Assembly (NCBI GenBank): GCA_001414485.1
Contig: LLEY01000026.1
Span: 310,001-374,000, forward strand
From: Calycina herbarum
Taxonomy: Eukaryota > Ascomycota > Leotiomycetes > Helotiales > Pezizellaceae
Length of the DNA: 64,000 nt
Direction of reading: 5' to 3'
Shown here: piece by piece, positions 22,697 to 35,300 of the stretch
Position numbering within the stretch: position 1 is the first letter of the stretch
Layout of the letters: each line of letters starts with the position of its first letter
The notes under the pieces: generated by a model
Database searches by the model: none
Seen by the model: the letters and a program-made list of their open reading frames with translations, nothing else
What the model was told of the DNA's origin: nothing
Position numbers and translations under genes: made by a program

Positions 22697-23400
22697 TATT
22701 ATCCCTTCCAGTGTACTTCTAAGGCTTTTGATCTATTTCAGACACGAGATTAGCTAGTGATGGACAACAAAAGTGGCAGTAAATAACTCGTTGTTCTAAG
22801 TAACAACCCAAAATATTTTAAAACAATAAAGGTCAATTATTCCAAATATCTAGGTTAATATTTTAAATTGTTCAGATAATAATTACTTGGATTTTTCAAG
22901 AACGGCGAGATAATAAGAGATATAATTTTGGGGTATCTATAGATATTTCCTACCACCTTTACAATCCACAGCAAGAATAAGATTGATGCTATAGGATATC
23001 TCCATCTTATAGCCCACTTTCTAAAATGTGTGCACAGGTATCTTGGAAGGGATACTTAGATATATAGAAAAGTAGAATATTCTAAAAGTAAATACCTCGC
23101 TAAGCGACAACAAGTCTTCTAGCTTAGACCCCTAGGAAGAAAACAAAAATCTGAAAAATCTAACATAATTTAAATATGTAGAAAGAAAGGAGCAAACCCC
23201 CCAAAGGTTAGTTTTGGAGTAATTAGAGAGTATTTAGCGTGTATTCAGAGAGCAAATTACGTTAGTTATTTATTTGTTTTCCCCAAGCCCCTTAAACCAC
23301 ACTCGGCAATAATTCTAGCAATTTTTATCCTCTTAGCACAATTTGAACTCCATCTAGAGGTCCCGAAAAGGCTGGTAGAATCTTTCCCGCTGAAAAAAGA
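22400..23400. other. AT-rich tract
   Basis: Clearly more AT-rich than the flanks, with short A/T runs and no long frame. It contains copy 2 of the inverted-repeat element. TTAGGTCATTCAACTT at 22411 recurs almost exactly near 54763. Probably decayed repetitive DNA. Confidence 0.6.
22697..23058. mobile_element. MITE/foldback-like inverted-repeat element, copy 2
   Basis: About 360 bp in the AT-rich tract. The outer left end TTATCCCTTCCAGTGTACTT (22699) pairs with the reverse complement of the right end, CTTGGAAGGGATACTTAG (23042-23059). The inner pair is 22755-22786 (TGGACAACAAAAGTGGCAGTAAATAA) against a degraded partner at 22943-22975 (TATTTCCTACCACCTTTACAATCCA). Both inner and outer ends match copy 1 at 2014-2431, and both copies share GGTCAAT, ATTGTTC and an AAC(A/G)GCGAGATA segment in between. 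It is non-coding. Its higher AT content than copy 1 suggests mutation by RIP, which is inference. Confidence 0.65.
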
Positions 23401-23448
23401 ATTTTCATTGAATTACAATCTAGAACCTCGCAGCTTTCTCCCCAGGAC

Positions 23449-23640
23449 ACAACCAACCCGAACGACCCAACACAAACCCTCTCAAGGCAGACCGAGATGC
23501 CAAAAAAGAAGCAATCTCTGAAGTACAAAAAGTCACTGAGCGATCTCTTGATCCTTCTCATGCCGAGTACATCTATCAATTTCAAGAAAAATCAACCTCG
23601 ATTCTCCAGAGCGTCGTCATCTCAAAAGAAATCTAGCATC
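23449..23640 (+). pseudogene. Possible coding remnant
   Basis: The frame from about 23449 to the TAG at 23638-23640 reads as a protein-like helical segment (residues like KADRDAKKEAISEVQKV then HAEYIYQFQEKS). It has no start codon in frame, and frame continuity is lost upstream. I do not recognise the family. It could be an exon of an unrecognised gene or a decayed gene piece beside the AT-rich tract. Confidence 0.25.
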
Positions 23641-26249
23641 TCGTTTTTTCAACCAATGATCTTACCCGAGTCACCCGACACCTTTTGACGGAAGTTTTGC
23701 CAATTTGGCGGCTCCTAATCTGACCCCGCGCGCCAAACTGCGCTAATGTTGGGCGGCTTGGTGGCACAAAATTCTGTAAGCAGAAGGAGAATAGGAAAAA
23801 AGCAAAACCACATGTACCAACCTTGGCCGCTGGGTCGCACAAAGGGTCTCCTAGGTTGGCTGGACTGTAGCCTAAGTAGCTGAACCTTCTAGACTTGGAA
23901 AAGGACTTTAGAAGAGAAGCGCCGTGAGCGCCGAAATTGCCGCCGTATCAAGGAAAGGAACAAGTTTCTAAGAGGTGGAAAAGTAAAGGTACATACCAAC
24001 AGGGCTACATAAAGGCCGCCGGCATGCTTACTTGACGTAGAGACAGGAATGATCAAATCAGAAGAGAGTATTTAACACCGCCTCATTTAAAGTCATTCCC
24101 AACCAGACGATCATGCTTAATTCTGATTGAAAGATCGGTAACGGGTTGAACGGCAGATGTTTGTGGGAATCTCGGAAGATGAAAGAGGGAATTCAAAAGG
24201 TAACGACCGTCCCGAGGCCGGAGATATGGTTACAATTTGTGACCCAAGAAACCGAGCTTTCCAATCAACATTCATAGTTACTCATGCTGTTGGGCATGGC
24301 TTTGCTCAAGGCGTTTTTCGAAAGCAGATTTGATGCTTCTGTCTTCATCGTTGCACCAACATGTATGATTGGGCTTTGCATGACAGGCCACATAGCAGTC
24401 AGAAAAAACTGCTTATCTTGGTTAAGCTTGAACGTTGGCTTGGGATTGTCATTTCGGGTTGAACAGCCAGGTAGAGCTACAAGTTGCAACTACTCACCAA
24501 CAATAAAAGGAGGCCCAAAAGAAGACCGCTTTGCTTCGCTGTCAACTTGTCCCCTTCTATATACTTGAACCAGAATCCCTGCATTTCCGGTCCTTGCAGC
24601 CCTCCCTCCACTCACCAATCGAAGATCAAACGAAAAAGTGTTGGTGGAAGAGGTGCGAGGTTCTCGATACGTATGAAACGACAAATACGAATACAAGTGA
24701 TATTTCGTAACAAGGTCCGTTCGGTGATAGTCCCCGCAAGCATTTCAAATGCAGGTGAACTGAAGTATCTCGAGTAATTTCTGTTCTCTGCAGAATTTCA
24801 GAACGTGACCAAAGTGGTGTGCTTGTGATCCGCGCCTGCCCGAAATTCCAGAAAAGGCAGAGAAAGACTCGTCTTGTTGGTGCAGGTGTATGAAACCACC
24901 GCAGGTGAGATATTGCGCAAGCTACAGTTGTATCAGACTACTGTAAGCCATAAGGCTGATCATGATCTTTGTAGTATGATTCTCCGTTTTTCCTACGTCG
25001 GTTTTTCGGTGGGCTTCTGGGATTCCCCGATTTTGAAGAGGTGGAGCCCTGCCCACAAAACCTTCAAAAATATTCATCGAGGCTTTTTGAGTCACAAGGC
25101 CTCAATCCACACACAGGTGATTATTTGCCATTTGCTGAAGAACAACACCGAAATGTTGCGTCGCGGCAGCTTGAAGGCGTTCCGGCCAACACTTTCCTGG
25201 GTGTCGCTGCAGAGAATACCCAATCGACCCTTGACTTTGCTCCGGGTTGCCTACCAGTCCTACCACACCCCCCGCGGAACACGGATCGTAATATGCAGGA
25301 AGGAAAGGAGTTTGGGTATTGCTAACGCCATCGTATTTGCCGTGAATGAAGTAAATCAACCCAGAGGCTCCGTTGCGTAATAACAATCGATCCAGAGACA
25401 TAGAGAGCAGAGCAGTTGAAAACCTAGAAATGAGCCACCTTGATCCTCAATGGAATGATACATACCACTCGACCTCTCGTGAATCGCCGCAGTGACCGAA
25501 AAGGCCACAATTCCAGACCTGAAAAGTAGAAGCTCAATGTCAAAAACATAAAACATGTTGGTGGGTTTCATTTGACAGTCTCTTAGTTGGAGGTTCAGCA
25601 ATCCCTTTCATCGAGATGATAGGAACTCTTTCCAAATTCTTCCTGCCCGACGTCAGAATATCGCCGTCAGCTGCAACTTGGTAGCCCGCGTACATCATCA
25701 AAGGTTTTGGCCATTGGGCACTCAGTGAAAGTCGAGTGCCTGATCAGGTTGGGTACCAAGGTGGATAGCGTCTTTGTCACGCCGGCGGATTGCCCATTTA
25801 GGACATATCTAAATCATACGGCTGATTTGTTTCTCCTGATGGCTTTCGCCACTGCACACAGGAGACTTGGGTTGTCTCTCGATTCTAACAGAATTGGCGT
25901 TTGTCTAACAGGCAATGAAGAAGGGAAGCGCCTAGCTGAATCCAGTCCGGTCGCCAATGTAGTTGGGATCGATGATAACCATGAACGTAATGGAATAGGG
26001 GGTCCTGTATGGTCTGGCCGTCTGAACCAACCCCCTACGCCATCATCGCCCGCGTCTTTGCTACTTAATTGGGCATGACTTGCTCAAGTTCCCAACATCC
26101 AACGTGCGTTCAAGATTACTTGTTCAAATAGATCCCCTCCCTCCAGCTTTCAACTGTGGCCAACTCCCAGCACGCAACAGCAGCACTTGAAGGCTACACC
26201 CTGAAAATCAGAGACACGTCTCCTTGAGAGGCCTTAGGTATGGCGAGGT
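23641..26249. other. Gene-poor region upstream of the methyltransferase
   Basis: Several open frames of 90-170 codons (24874-25380 plus, 25102-25401 minus, 25707-26078 plus) overlap one another on opposite strands. None has a recognisable domain or consistent splice signals. I see no supported gene. Confidence 0.45.
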
Positions 26250-27519
26250 ATGCAGAAGAACCCCTTTGGCCGTGAGGAGAATCTTCGGTTACTAAATGCC
26301 AGCATGAAAAGCAACGCATTCCGTCCCGAGTCAAACACCAGTTCACTTGACAGTGGATTCTTACAAAGAGTATGGATACACAATATAGAGTTTCAGCAAT
26401 ACAGCATCGATAACCAAGTCTACTTTGCACCTGTCGGCGAGGACGAGGTCGAAAGAAATGACATTATGCACAACGTTTTACAACGTGTTTTTGACGGTCG
26501 ATTGATATTCCCTCCTATTACTCGACCTCGCAGAGTACTTGATTGCGGATATGGTACTTCGAAGTACAAAGACCCACTTCAAGCACCAGCTGACGAATAG
26601 AAGGTACAGCCGCGTGGGCAATGGAAATAGCGGATCAGAATCCGAATTGCGACGTAAGTGAAGAAGAGCTGAGGATAGCCGAACTGACTGTCACTGACTC
26701 TGAAAAGGTTCTAGGAATCGACATTAATCCATGGCAGCCGGATACGATTCCGCGAAATCTATACCTGCAAGTTGACGACTTGAATCGACGGTAAGGGTTG
26801 TTATCGACTATACTTATAGAGGATGCAGCTAACCAAAGATCAACTAGATTCACATTTGATTCCCACAGTTTCGACCTAGTACAATCACGAATGATGGCTA
26901 GCGGAATCCATAGTAACCGGTGGACCCAATACATGAGAGACATACTCAGGGTGCTTCGGCCTGGCGGGTGGTGTCAAATGATAGAGCTCTACTACAACGT
27001 CCAATCCGACAATGGAAGTCTTACGGATGGCCACGCCTTGCGCCGCTGGAGTGACTATTATATGGAGAGCCATCAAGGAACAAAAGACCTCCGTGTCCCA
27101 CTTAGGCTACATGATATGTTCCGGGAAGCTGGGTTCGTGGATGTAGAGCAACGAATGATTCAGCTGCCAACGTGTGCCTGGCTAACTGGTAAGATACTCG
27201 GCTTAAATCAATGCTTCGAATATTGCTAAGAAATATATAGACGAGCGAGACAATGAAATTGGCGCTGCGATGCGGGAGAACGTGCAGCGTATGTTGTCTT
27301 CTTTGGCCGTTTATCCTTTCACAGAACGACTTGGAATGTCGCTCCAAGACGTGCAACTACTGGTAGCACAAGCTCGTTTTGAGGCTGATAACCCAGCATA
27401 CAAGGTGAGTAACTGAAGGAAAGATCTCAGGTGACCAATCGCCAGCCTGCTAACCAATATTCAGGCTTATTTTCCGTTGTACATCTGCATTGGTCGGAAG
27501 TCGAGGTCCAGACGCTAGC
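26250..27519 (+). CDS. LaeA-like SAM-dependent methyltransferase
   Basis: The model is join(26250..26553, 26604..26653, 26708..26790, 26848..27188, 27241..27404, 27466..27519), 331 aa. Five short introns all carry GT-AG signals and all phases agree. Seen: the family start FGREENLRLLNASM, WIHNIEFQQY, the SAM motif I VLDCGYGT (96-103), the acidic strand end LGIDINPWQ, the FDLVQSRMM strand, and the post-motif LRVLRPGGWCQMIELY. The C-terminus PLYICIGRK is typical. Known: this class resembles LaeA and secondary-metabolite methyltransferases of ascomycetes, but many copies exist per genome and few have known substrates. No polyketide or peptide synthase lies nearby, so there is no cluster context. 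The start at 26250 is chosen because MQKNPFGREE matches the family N-terminus. Confidence 0.9.
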
Positions 27520-29539
27520 CGCATAGTGCCATGCAGTGCAGGCGGAGATAGCAATAGGGTATGCTTGGTGTGTTTTTGTTTCGTGCTTGTGCGTTCGTGC
27601 TCATTCCCTCGATGTTTGGTTCGTTTGATTCGACAGCTGTGATGTTGGTAGTTCGATGCTTTGCTCGGGCCATTTTCTGTGGAAGCAACAAAGTTATGGG
27701 TCCTCCTGACAGATGGATAGTCTGTCGTTTCCTTCAAATGAACTAAACTGTTTCTGGATTTCGCGTATCTCGTTAGCAACATCTCCTAATATAAGAGCTT
27801 ATTGCCTCACCTTGATTTAATAGAAACCAAGCTCAAGTGATTACGTATCAGCCCCCGAGCGCGCCAATTCGCAAGGAAGATCGTGGTTTGCTCCCAAGTT
27901 CCAATACCCTTATCCCATCTCAAAACCAAAGCGATCCAGCCCATTGCCTTGAGATCGACCTGTGTGAGCCTGATTCGAAGGCGATGTTTCCTTGGCCCCT
28001 TCGAATTGCCATCACCAGTCACTGCAACCAGGAGAAAGGGGCCACGGAGCGATGATGGCATGATGGCACATCTCACAGGTCATCTAGTCGTTGTCGGTCG
28101 GCGGTTTTGCTTTTCCCCAAACTTGGTGGCTGGTGATTGCAGCAAAAGCCCTAGGAGGCATCTCCGACCGAGTTTTAAATTTGGAAAGAGCTCAGCGTGA
28201 GAATCAGTCGTTGCATCCAGTTCGAGGTGTCGGCACAGAGAAGTTGAAGTTGTCGGGCAGGATGGATGAAGAGGAGAAAGTGACAGACTACGGAATGACT
28301 GTCGTCAGCTTCGACCAATTCCACTCGTTCTCTTGTCCGCTCCTGCTTCGCTCACCTCGCTAGGGGATCAAGGATCCTCCTTGCCGGACCACAAGAGGCT
28401 CGACGGGAGGCATCCGCGACCCGACTCATGAATTAGCCGGGCCAAGGAGCAACCTCAACTCGATGTTAGCTTCATCGGGATCTCTTCCTGATTTTTCTAT
28501 ATATATCCTTGCTCTTGAAAAGAATTTTATCTCCGCACTGCAATTGGAAACCAAAAACTCCAAGGAGCTGGCTTCTCCCGTTGCACTCCTTCCCAAATCT
28601 CTCCATGTCTTTCAAAGATGGAACAATCCCGCATGGAGACATTTCTTGCAAGCACGTCGTCTCTCTACTGGCGTTGGTTTAAAATATTCAATGTTGCTTA
28701 AGCACCGAAGGAAATTTTGTCATATAGGTGGCGGTGTCCACTTGGGAATCTGAAGAGCCTTTGGCAAAGGGCATCTTCAGATGAATATTGTTTTGTCTGG
28801 GGATGGCACCTAGGTACTCGTATGTTTACGACCCGATCGGCTGTTCGAGGATAAGTTCCCAGAGCGTTGTGTAGCCGAACTGTCCAATGCGAGGATCTGA
28901 AATGCAGACTTGCATGATGAAATTAACGCTCCTTCCGGGGTAGGTATAGTGGAGCAACAAAGTGGTGGAGGGTTCTCGCTTGCACTTCAGTACGTACATA
29001 ACAGCGGTCTGGAGATAGAAAGCAATGAACGGAAAACATACGGACAACTCTCCCCCAAAGGTGTGGCTCTCTGAGTTGGTAAGAGACGCAAGTGGGTTGA
29101 ACAGACGCAATAATATTGGTCATGTTCTATGCATTTCGGCAGACCAGCAGTCTGGGCAGTCTGGGAATCGGGAATTGGTTAACTACTTGATAAAAGTAAA
29201 ATCATGTGACCATGGCAAGCTAAATTATTGAGCTGCAACAAATTATTCCAACCTGCAATAAATGCTAGTCCGAAGAAGTCCCTTAGTTTGTGTATATACA
29301 GGCCCAGTGGAAGGAATTGTAAAGAGTAGTTTAGAGAATGGTGTGAAAAGGAACTGCAACCATTTGGACTTACGAACTATTTAGATTAGAAAGATCCAAA
29401 GAGAGTAAAAGCAACCTGCGATCATGATGAACATGATGGCAATTGCCGCTTGTGTTATTTCTTACGCCATACCGGCCAATGAACGCCTCGCTCGCCAAAC
29501 TCAAATCCAAATAATGTACAGTAAAGGGTATATTTTACA
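27520..29539. other. Intergenic region
   Basis: Two kb between convergent genes. Small frames overlap on both strands without domain content. I see nothing else supported. Confidence 0.45.
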
Positions 29540-31848
29540 TCACGGATTCTCGCGCGGGTGCTCTGAGGACTCCCCTCCGCCCCAGACATTTTCAAAAGCT
29601 TCCCCTTCGATCCCATATTTCGGCTTCAATTTGACTTCAGGCTCCTTGGCCTCCTGCCAGTGACGCGCTTCATCCGAATGAGCACTATCCGCCCCATCAC
29701 CGACAGAGAATGGATTGTTCTCTTCGTCATGCTCATGATCGGCAGCATTGTCATCAGGCTCAAATCCTTCTCTTATATCCTCACCCGTCTTTTTGCCGTA
29801 GGTACGTCTGTTAAATATGTGAGCATTATTCGGTAAGTTCGTTGGGTTGGGCCGTCTACTTACACAAAATGCTTAGGTTCAGTGGCATTCCATCCTGCAC
29901 TACCCTCTTTTCGAGCTCGAACTCTCTCTGTTTCTTCTGCGGCGGTGTCTTCAACAACTAGATCGACTAACTGGCTACGATCCGATTTTGCAGAGCTGGA
30001 TGCTGATGAGTGATGTCGGAGCATGCCTTTCATGGCAGGTGCACGTCCCTCCTCGCCTGTCGCGGCACCCTTCTGTTTACCTTCCGAGCTAAGTTCTCGC
30101 TTCTTGCCTTTATTGGAAGCACTATGTTTCCGTCGGGTCTTCTTTGTAACGTCCTCTACTGTTTCTCGAATGTTGCTCGCTCTCCGAATCTCATTATCGC
30201 GGGTTGGTTGTAGAAGATTGCGATTCGCCGATGTTGTAAGTAAATTGGGCGAAGCATGAAGCCATCGTTCCCGAGAGACCTCATGGGCTGTGATTACCGG
30301 ATACTGTTTCAGTGAGTAAAAGGACTTGTAATATTTACCGACCACTCACATTCCAGTCTCCGAATTCCAACTTTCTTGCTCTTTCATACAGATCTTCTTC
30401 AACTGGGTCCAGAGTTTCGTCGTCTCCGCCTCCGCCTCCATAGTCCATAGCTCCGTCGTGCTGTGTCCCTTTCGTAGGACTGCGAGAGCGACTAGGCCCG
30501 TCGCCATTTCCAATCAATGGAGTCCTGGAATTCACTTCGCCGGGTTTGGGGATCCAGTATTTACCCTTTCCTCCGCGTTCATATCGCATTCCATCCATCA
30601 TTCTAGCCACGCGTGAAGAAGAACCTTCATGGGCAAGAACGTTGTCCCCGGAGTCAAAAAGCCTGTACTCGTATTGATTGCCACTGAAGGTTTCCTTGGT
30701 ATCTTCGATGAGGTCCCGCACGCCAAATGCGTCGCGAAGTGCGTACAGGACTGGCATTCTGGCAGCTGAAATTGTTACATCTGCATAGTCGTGCCACGAG
30801 AATGCATACCAGTGACCGATGGCGAAAATGGGCATTTCTATACATATCAAAGCATCCTGTATTGCTGCTGCAAGAGTATCTGAAGTATATCCCTCCACAT
30901 TGTCCGGAATGGCACCCAGCCAAACGAGGATTGCGAGGAAGAATCCTTGCCAGTAAGAGGCAAAAATGATGAGTTTGATGCACAAGAATTTGGGAACTGG
31001 GCGAAAAGGTTGTAGGTCTTTCGACATGCAGACCCAGAACATCCCAAGAGAATAGAGACTCAGGGTAACACTGACGTTATAGAGAATGGTAACCCACAAA
31101 TAGCCCGAGGCGAGACTCAAATCACCCTCGTCATACGCTCCCGTAGCCTTCATGATTATAGTGGCTATACCAAGAATTGGCTTCAACCAGGCATACTGAA
31201 GGATCCCCCGTTTAATTGCTAGGAATGTATGAGGATCCGAGATATCGACTTTGGGCAACGAGTGGTTCAAGGGCCATAAGTGATGTACTGGTTCTCGGCC
31301 GTGCATCATGATTATAAGGGATCGCTCTCCTCCAATGAAGTTGATTAGAAGTTGGAAAAAAGTATAGATGGTAAAGGCCTAATAAGGTTAGTTACAACAT
31401 TCAGTACTTTCAGGCCAGTCGTACCTCATAGACATCCCGAATTGGATCCAGAAACATGGCCGCCGTGGAAGACATGATGCTTGACCATGACGATATCGAG
31501 TATATGGGAACCCTAAATTTCATCAGCATTTCTGCCTGAAATAGTATATTTCCGAACCCACATGAGCAATATCCGTATGACATATCTTTGAAGGAGGGGT
31601 TTTCGATAGTTCTTTCTGCATGGTGTCAATATTTCGAGTGTTGTGTCAAGTAGTACAGGAATAGGTTTACGTTTGGAGCCATACTGAGCTGTGTTGAATG
31701 GCATATTAGCAAGGCAATATGCGAGACAGGGCAGGAATAATTACACAATAGAGAGCAGCGAAGCGAGCAGAGCTGCAACTCCAGCTACAATGATAGTAGC
31801 ATGCGTTAACTTCTGTCCCGTCCCCGAAGAAAGACCTCCTCCTGCCAT
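29540..31848 (-). CDS. DUF300 / Ost-alpha (TMEM184-like) membrane protein
   Basis: The model is complement(join(29540..29807, 29864..30303, 30350..31378, 31425..31512, 31562..31615, 31671..31688, 31745..31848)), 666 aa. Known: the DUF300 family (vertebrate Ost-alpha, TMEM184, plant LAZ1, yeast Hfl1) are seven-helix proteins of vacuole or plasma membrane. Seen: a first membrane helix (ATIIVAGVAALLASLL), WLQTKNYRKPLLQRYVIRILL, VPIYSISSW, FTIYTFFQLLINFIGGER, PVHHLWPLN and more hydrophobic segments up to AIGHWYAFSWHDY. A cytosolic tail of ~300 residues, rich in charged and Ser residues, follows. The second coding exon is only 18 nt (31671-31688); its inclusion gives the family sequence SVWLQT and keeps the frame. 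The transported substrate is unknown. The gene is divergent from FMP27 across ~500 bp. Confidence 0.92.
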
Positions 31849-32347
31849 GATGGGCAGCGTAGGTAGAGCAAGTGTTGGAGAGCGATGACGCGTTTGGAGA
31901 GACGAAGGCGCCCGCCGCTTTCAAACGAAGGTATGATTAAATAATAAAGCTCGGAGAGACTGACATGGTACGTCAAGTTCTACTCTTCAAGCAGAAACGA
32001 GATTGTATCTGCAAATACAGGATGTGGCGTGGAAATTTGGTGTTGACGACACTGCTTTCTGAGATCGAGCTTCTAGCCAAGGTAGAACCGCAGCCACAAA
32101 CAAGGGCGGTGAGTGCGGCAGAATCTCAGCCACGTCTAAAATCGCGGAGGGACTTGGAATAGAGGCTCACTCACGCGCAACGTCAATTGAGCAATCGACA
32201 AAAGGACTCAAATCGTTGGAGTCATCTAGCTGCCCGGAAGCATTTCGATTGATATCGTCCATATGGGGAACTCCGGTGCGGGAACTTGCTGCATAGCCAT
32301 GCGATGAGCGTTAGAGATGCTATGACATCTTATTGAAAGCCGGTACC
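31849..32347. promoter_or_regulatory. Shared divergent promoter region
   Basis: 499 bp separate the start codons of the DUF300 gene (-) and the FMP27 gene (+). No coding frame of substance lies here, so it must hold both promoters. No specific site is claimed. Confidence 0.5.
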
Positions 32348-35300
32348 ATGTCGACAACCAGTGGAGGTTTGACGGCGTCCCCCTTAACTACACATTTGGG
32401 ATTCAACTGGTAAGCTGCGCTTGGGAGCGTCTGAAATATTGCAACTTTCTAATTCATTCTAGGGTCTTTTTGGTTGAATTGCTGGTCTGTGGTGTGCTGT
32501 AAGAATTACCTCCTATACCTTTCTCTAAGCTAACCGCGAATCAGCACTCTCTTCTTCCTCTTTTACTTTAACCGCCTCTTCGCGACCCTCATATCCTACG
32601 GTATTCGAGCATGGACCTGGCACAAATATCGCGTATACATTGATATACAAGCTTTGCAGATTTCCCTCTTGGGCGGCCGGGTGTTTTTTAAGGGATTCAA
32701 ATATCATGGAAATAACGAAACCATTCTGGTCCATAGCGGATTCATTACATGGTGCTATTGGCTCAGGAACGTGAGAGGTCTCAACGTTGGTCGTGGCAGT
32801 GATGTGAGAACAAAACACCCGTCTTCTGACTCGGAGGACGACGGGAAGATGGGGCACAGTGCTACTGTTGATGGTGGGGAAGGGGCCGGACCACCAACAG
32901 CCACAAAGCTTCCATGTCGTCTCACGGTTTCTCTCAATGGTGTGGAGTGGTTTATTTACAACAGAAGTGCTGCCTACGATGCTATCATTGCTGGAATGAC
33001 TACCCAAGACGTAGGAAAGAAGGAGGCTGGGACTGAACAGAAAAATGAAGATGCTTCAGCTGGTGTAAAATCAAGGAAAAGACGAAAAGCTGCATCAGAA
33101 AAAACGGAAAATCTCTCAAAATCTTCTACCCAAGAACATTCAAAAGAAAGTGATGATTACAACAACTTACAACAAGGGGATCCTAAATCCCACGAATCTT
33201 TTGCGTCGTCCCAGACAGAAACGAGTGGAAGTAATCACCAGGACCATGGTAGCCCAGAAGGATCATTCATCTTGCGGTTGCTTCCTATTCATGTCAATTG
33301 CAACAAAGCCGCCATTGTCCTTGGAAATGAGCATACTAAGAGTGTATTAATTGCAAAGGCCGACAGAGCTTCGGGGGAGGTCGATGCCACAAAATCAAAA
33401 ACTATCGATCAGTACAGACAGCTAATAAATTTTCACTTTGAACACCCTGTGGTACAAATGAAACCCAATGATGACTACAAGGAGGACCAGACCACTGCAG
33501 CTATTCGAATCAAACGTGGAGAGTCCGATCAATCCGACACACAAAAGAATCATATCCACAATCATAGCTTCTTTCATCGCCAACGTCGTAAAGTGTGGCA
33601 TGCTTTACAGGATCTTGTGCCGGCTTTCCAAAGCTCGGTCGACTCGATATCTAGCTTCGGCAGTCATGGAAATGTTCCCAATCATGATCCTAGTTCGACT
33701 GGTTGGCAAGGGCTATCCAGATATCTAGATGAAGGGGAGCAGGAAGACAGGGCAAGGTGGTCATCTATCGAGTACGCCACGGTTACTACGATTGCTGATA
33801 GCCCCCAAGCTAGCATGAGCTTCTACTGGGACGTCGCGGGAACCGTTCAGGAGCGACAAAATCATTCAGAAAAGCCTGACGAATTCGAAGCAACCAATAT
33901 TAATGGCGACAGCCCCCCAGAGTGGGGATTGGATCTCGCATTGAAGGGCGCTACTATCAACTACGGTCCATGGGCCGACAGACAACGCGCAGACATCCAA
34001 CGTGTGTTCTTTCCAAGTCTTTGCAAAGATGCTACGCCCAGCAAGAATCTCGTATCGGGTCAATTCAGAGTCCCAATAGAGTTCAAAGTATATATTGAGT
34101 TTGACGATGAAACGATACTCCGAGTTCCAATCAGGGAGGAATCGAAAAACTGGAAATGGACAAGTCAAGTTGACTCCATTGGCGCCAGACAAACTGAGCA
34201 GAAGAGCCGAGGTAGCAAGCATCGTAGAAGGAAAAACGAGAAAGGAAATGCGGGTGCTGAGGTTCGCCCCTTCGGTTGGCTTGATATCAAGGTTGGGACA
34301 AATGCAACTGTGACATACGACATGGACATGGTCGCAGGATCATCTGGGTATTCCAATAAATTGGCACTCGACCTTCCGAGCATTGAAATCACCACGAGTG
34401 TCAATCATGGTCTGTTATGGCGATCAGTCGATAACCAGATTTCATGTGATTTATCGAATCCTCTCCAATGGAATGGCCATCGCACCTGGAAATTCGATGT
34501 TAATTCCAGTGGTCTCGAGTTGTTTATTCTTAGAGAACATGTCTTTTTACTTATTGACCTTGTCGATGATTGGGCTACCGGTCCTCCACCAGAATATCTG
34601 ACCTTCGCCCCCTTTAAATATCTCGTCAACCTCCATTTAGACAATTTCCGCATATACCTCAACGTCAACGATTCCAACATCATCAACAATCCATCTGATT
34701 TTGATGACAACACTTTTATTATAATATTTGGACGCGTTTTGGACGCAAAAATTGGCATCCCCCTAGATACCTTCCGTCCACACCGGAATGACATATCCTT
34801 TGACGTTGATGCCCACGACGGTGGTTTGAATCTGCATGTGCCTCCGTGGAATACCCAGGCTACATTCTTGACTTCTACCGAATTGGCAACATTGAAAGAC
34901 CTCAAAATCGGGGGCAAGTACCAATACTGCGCTACTACCTCGACGAGCAACACAGATACCCTACTTCTCACAGTGTATGGGAATGCCCCCACAGCACAAT
35001 TTTATGGCTTCGCCATCCGATACTATCTCAAAATCAAAGACAACTACTTTGGCGAGGACATTCGATTCAAAACACTTGAGGAATACCAAGAAATTCTAAG
35101 AGCACGACGACAGGGAGTAGAGGGGGCAAATGATGTTCAACCTCACAAAAAGTCAAATGATTTAGATGTTGTACTTGCAGTCACAGCAGATGACTCCAGC
35201 GTTATACTCCCTTCGAATTTATATACTGCTCGAGAGCATACTCGAATCGAAATTGCTACACTCGCTGCCGATTTAAGATTTACCAACTACTACATGGATT

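Noticed and set aside
25041..26078. Overlapping frames upstream of the methyltransferase
   Set aside because: Opposite-strand frames of similar length compete, none has a domain, and splice signals do not join them.
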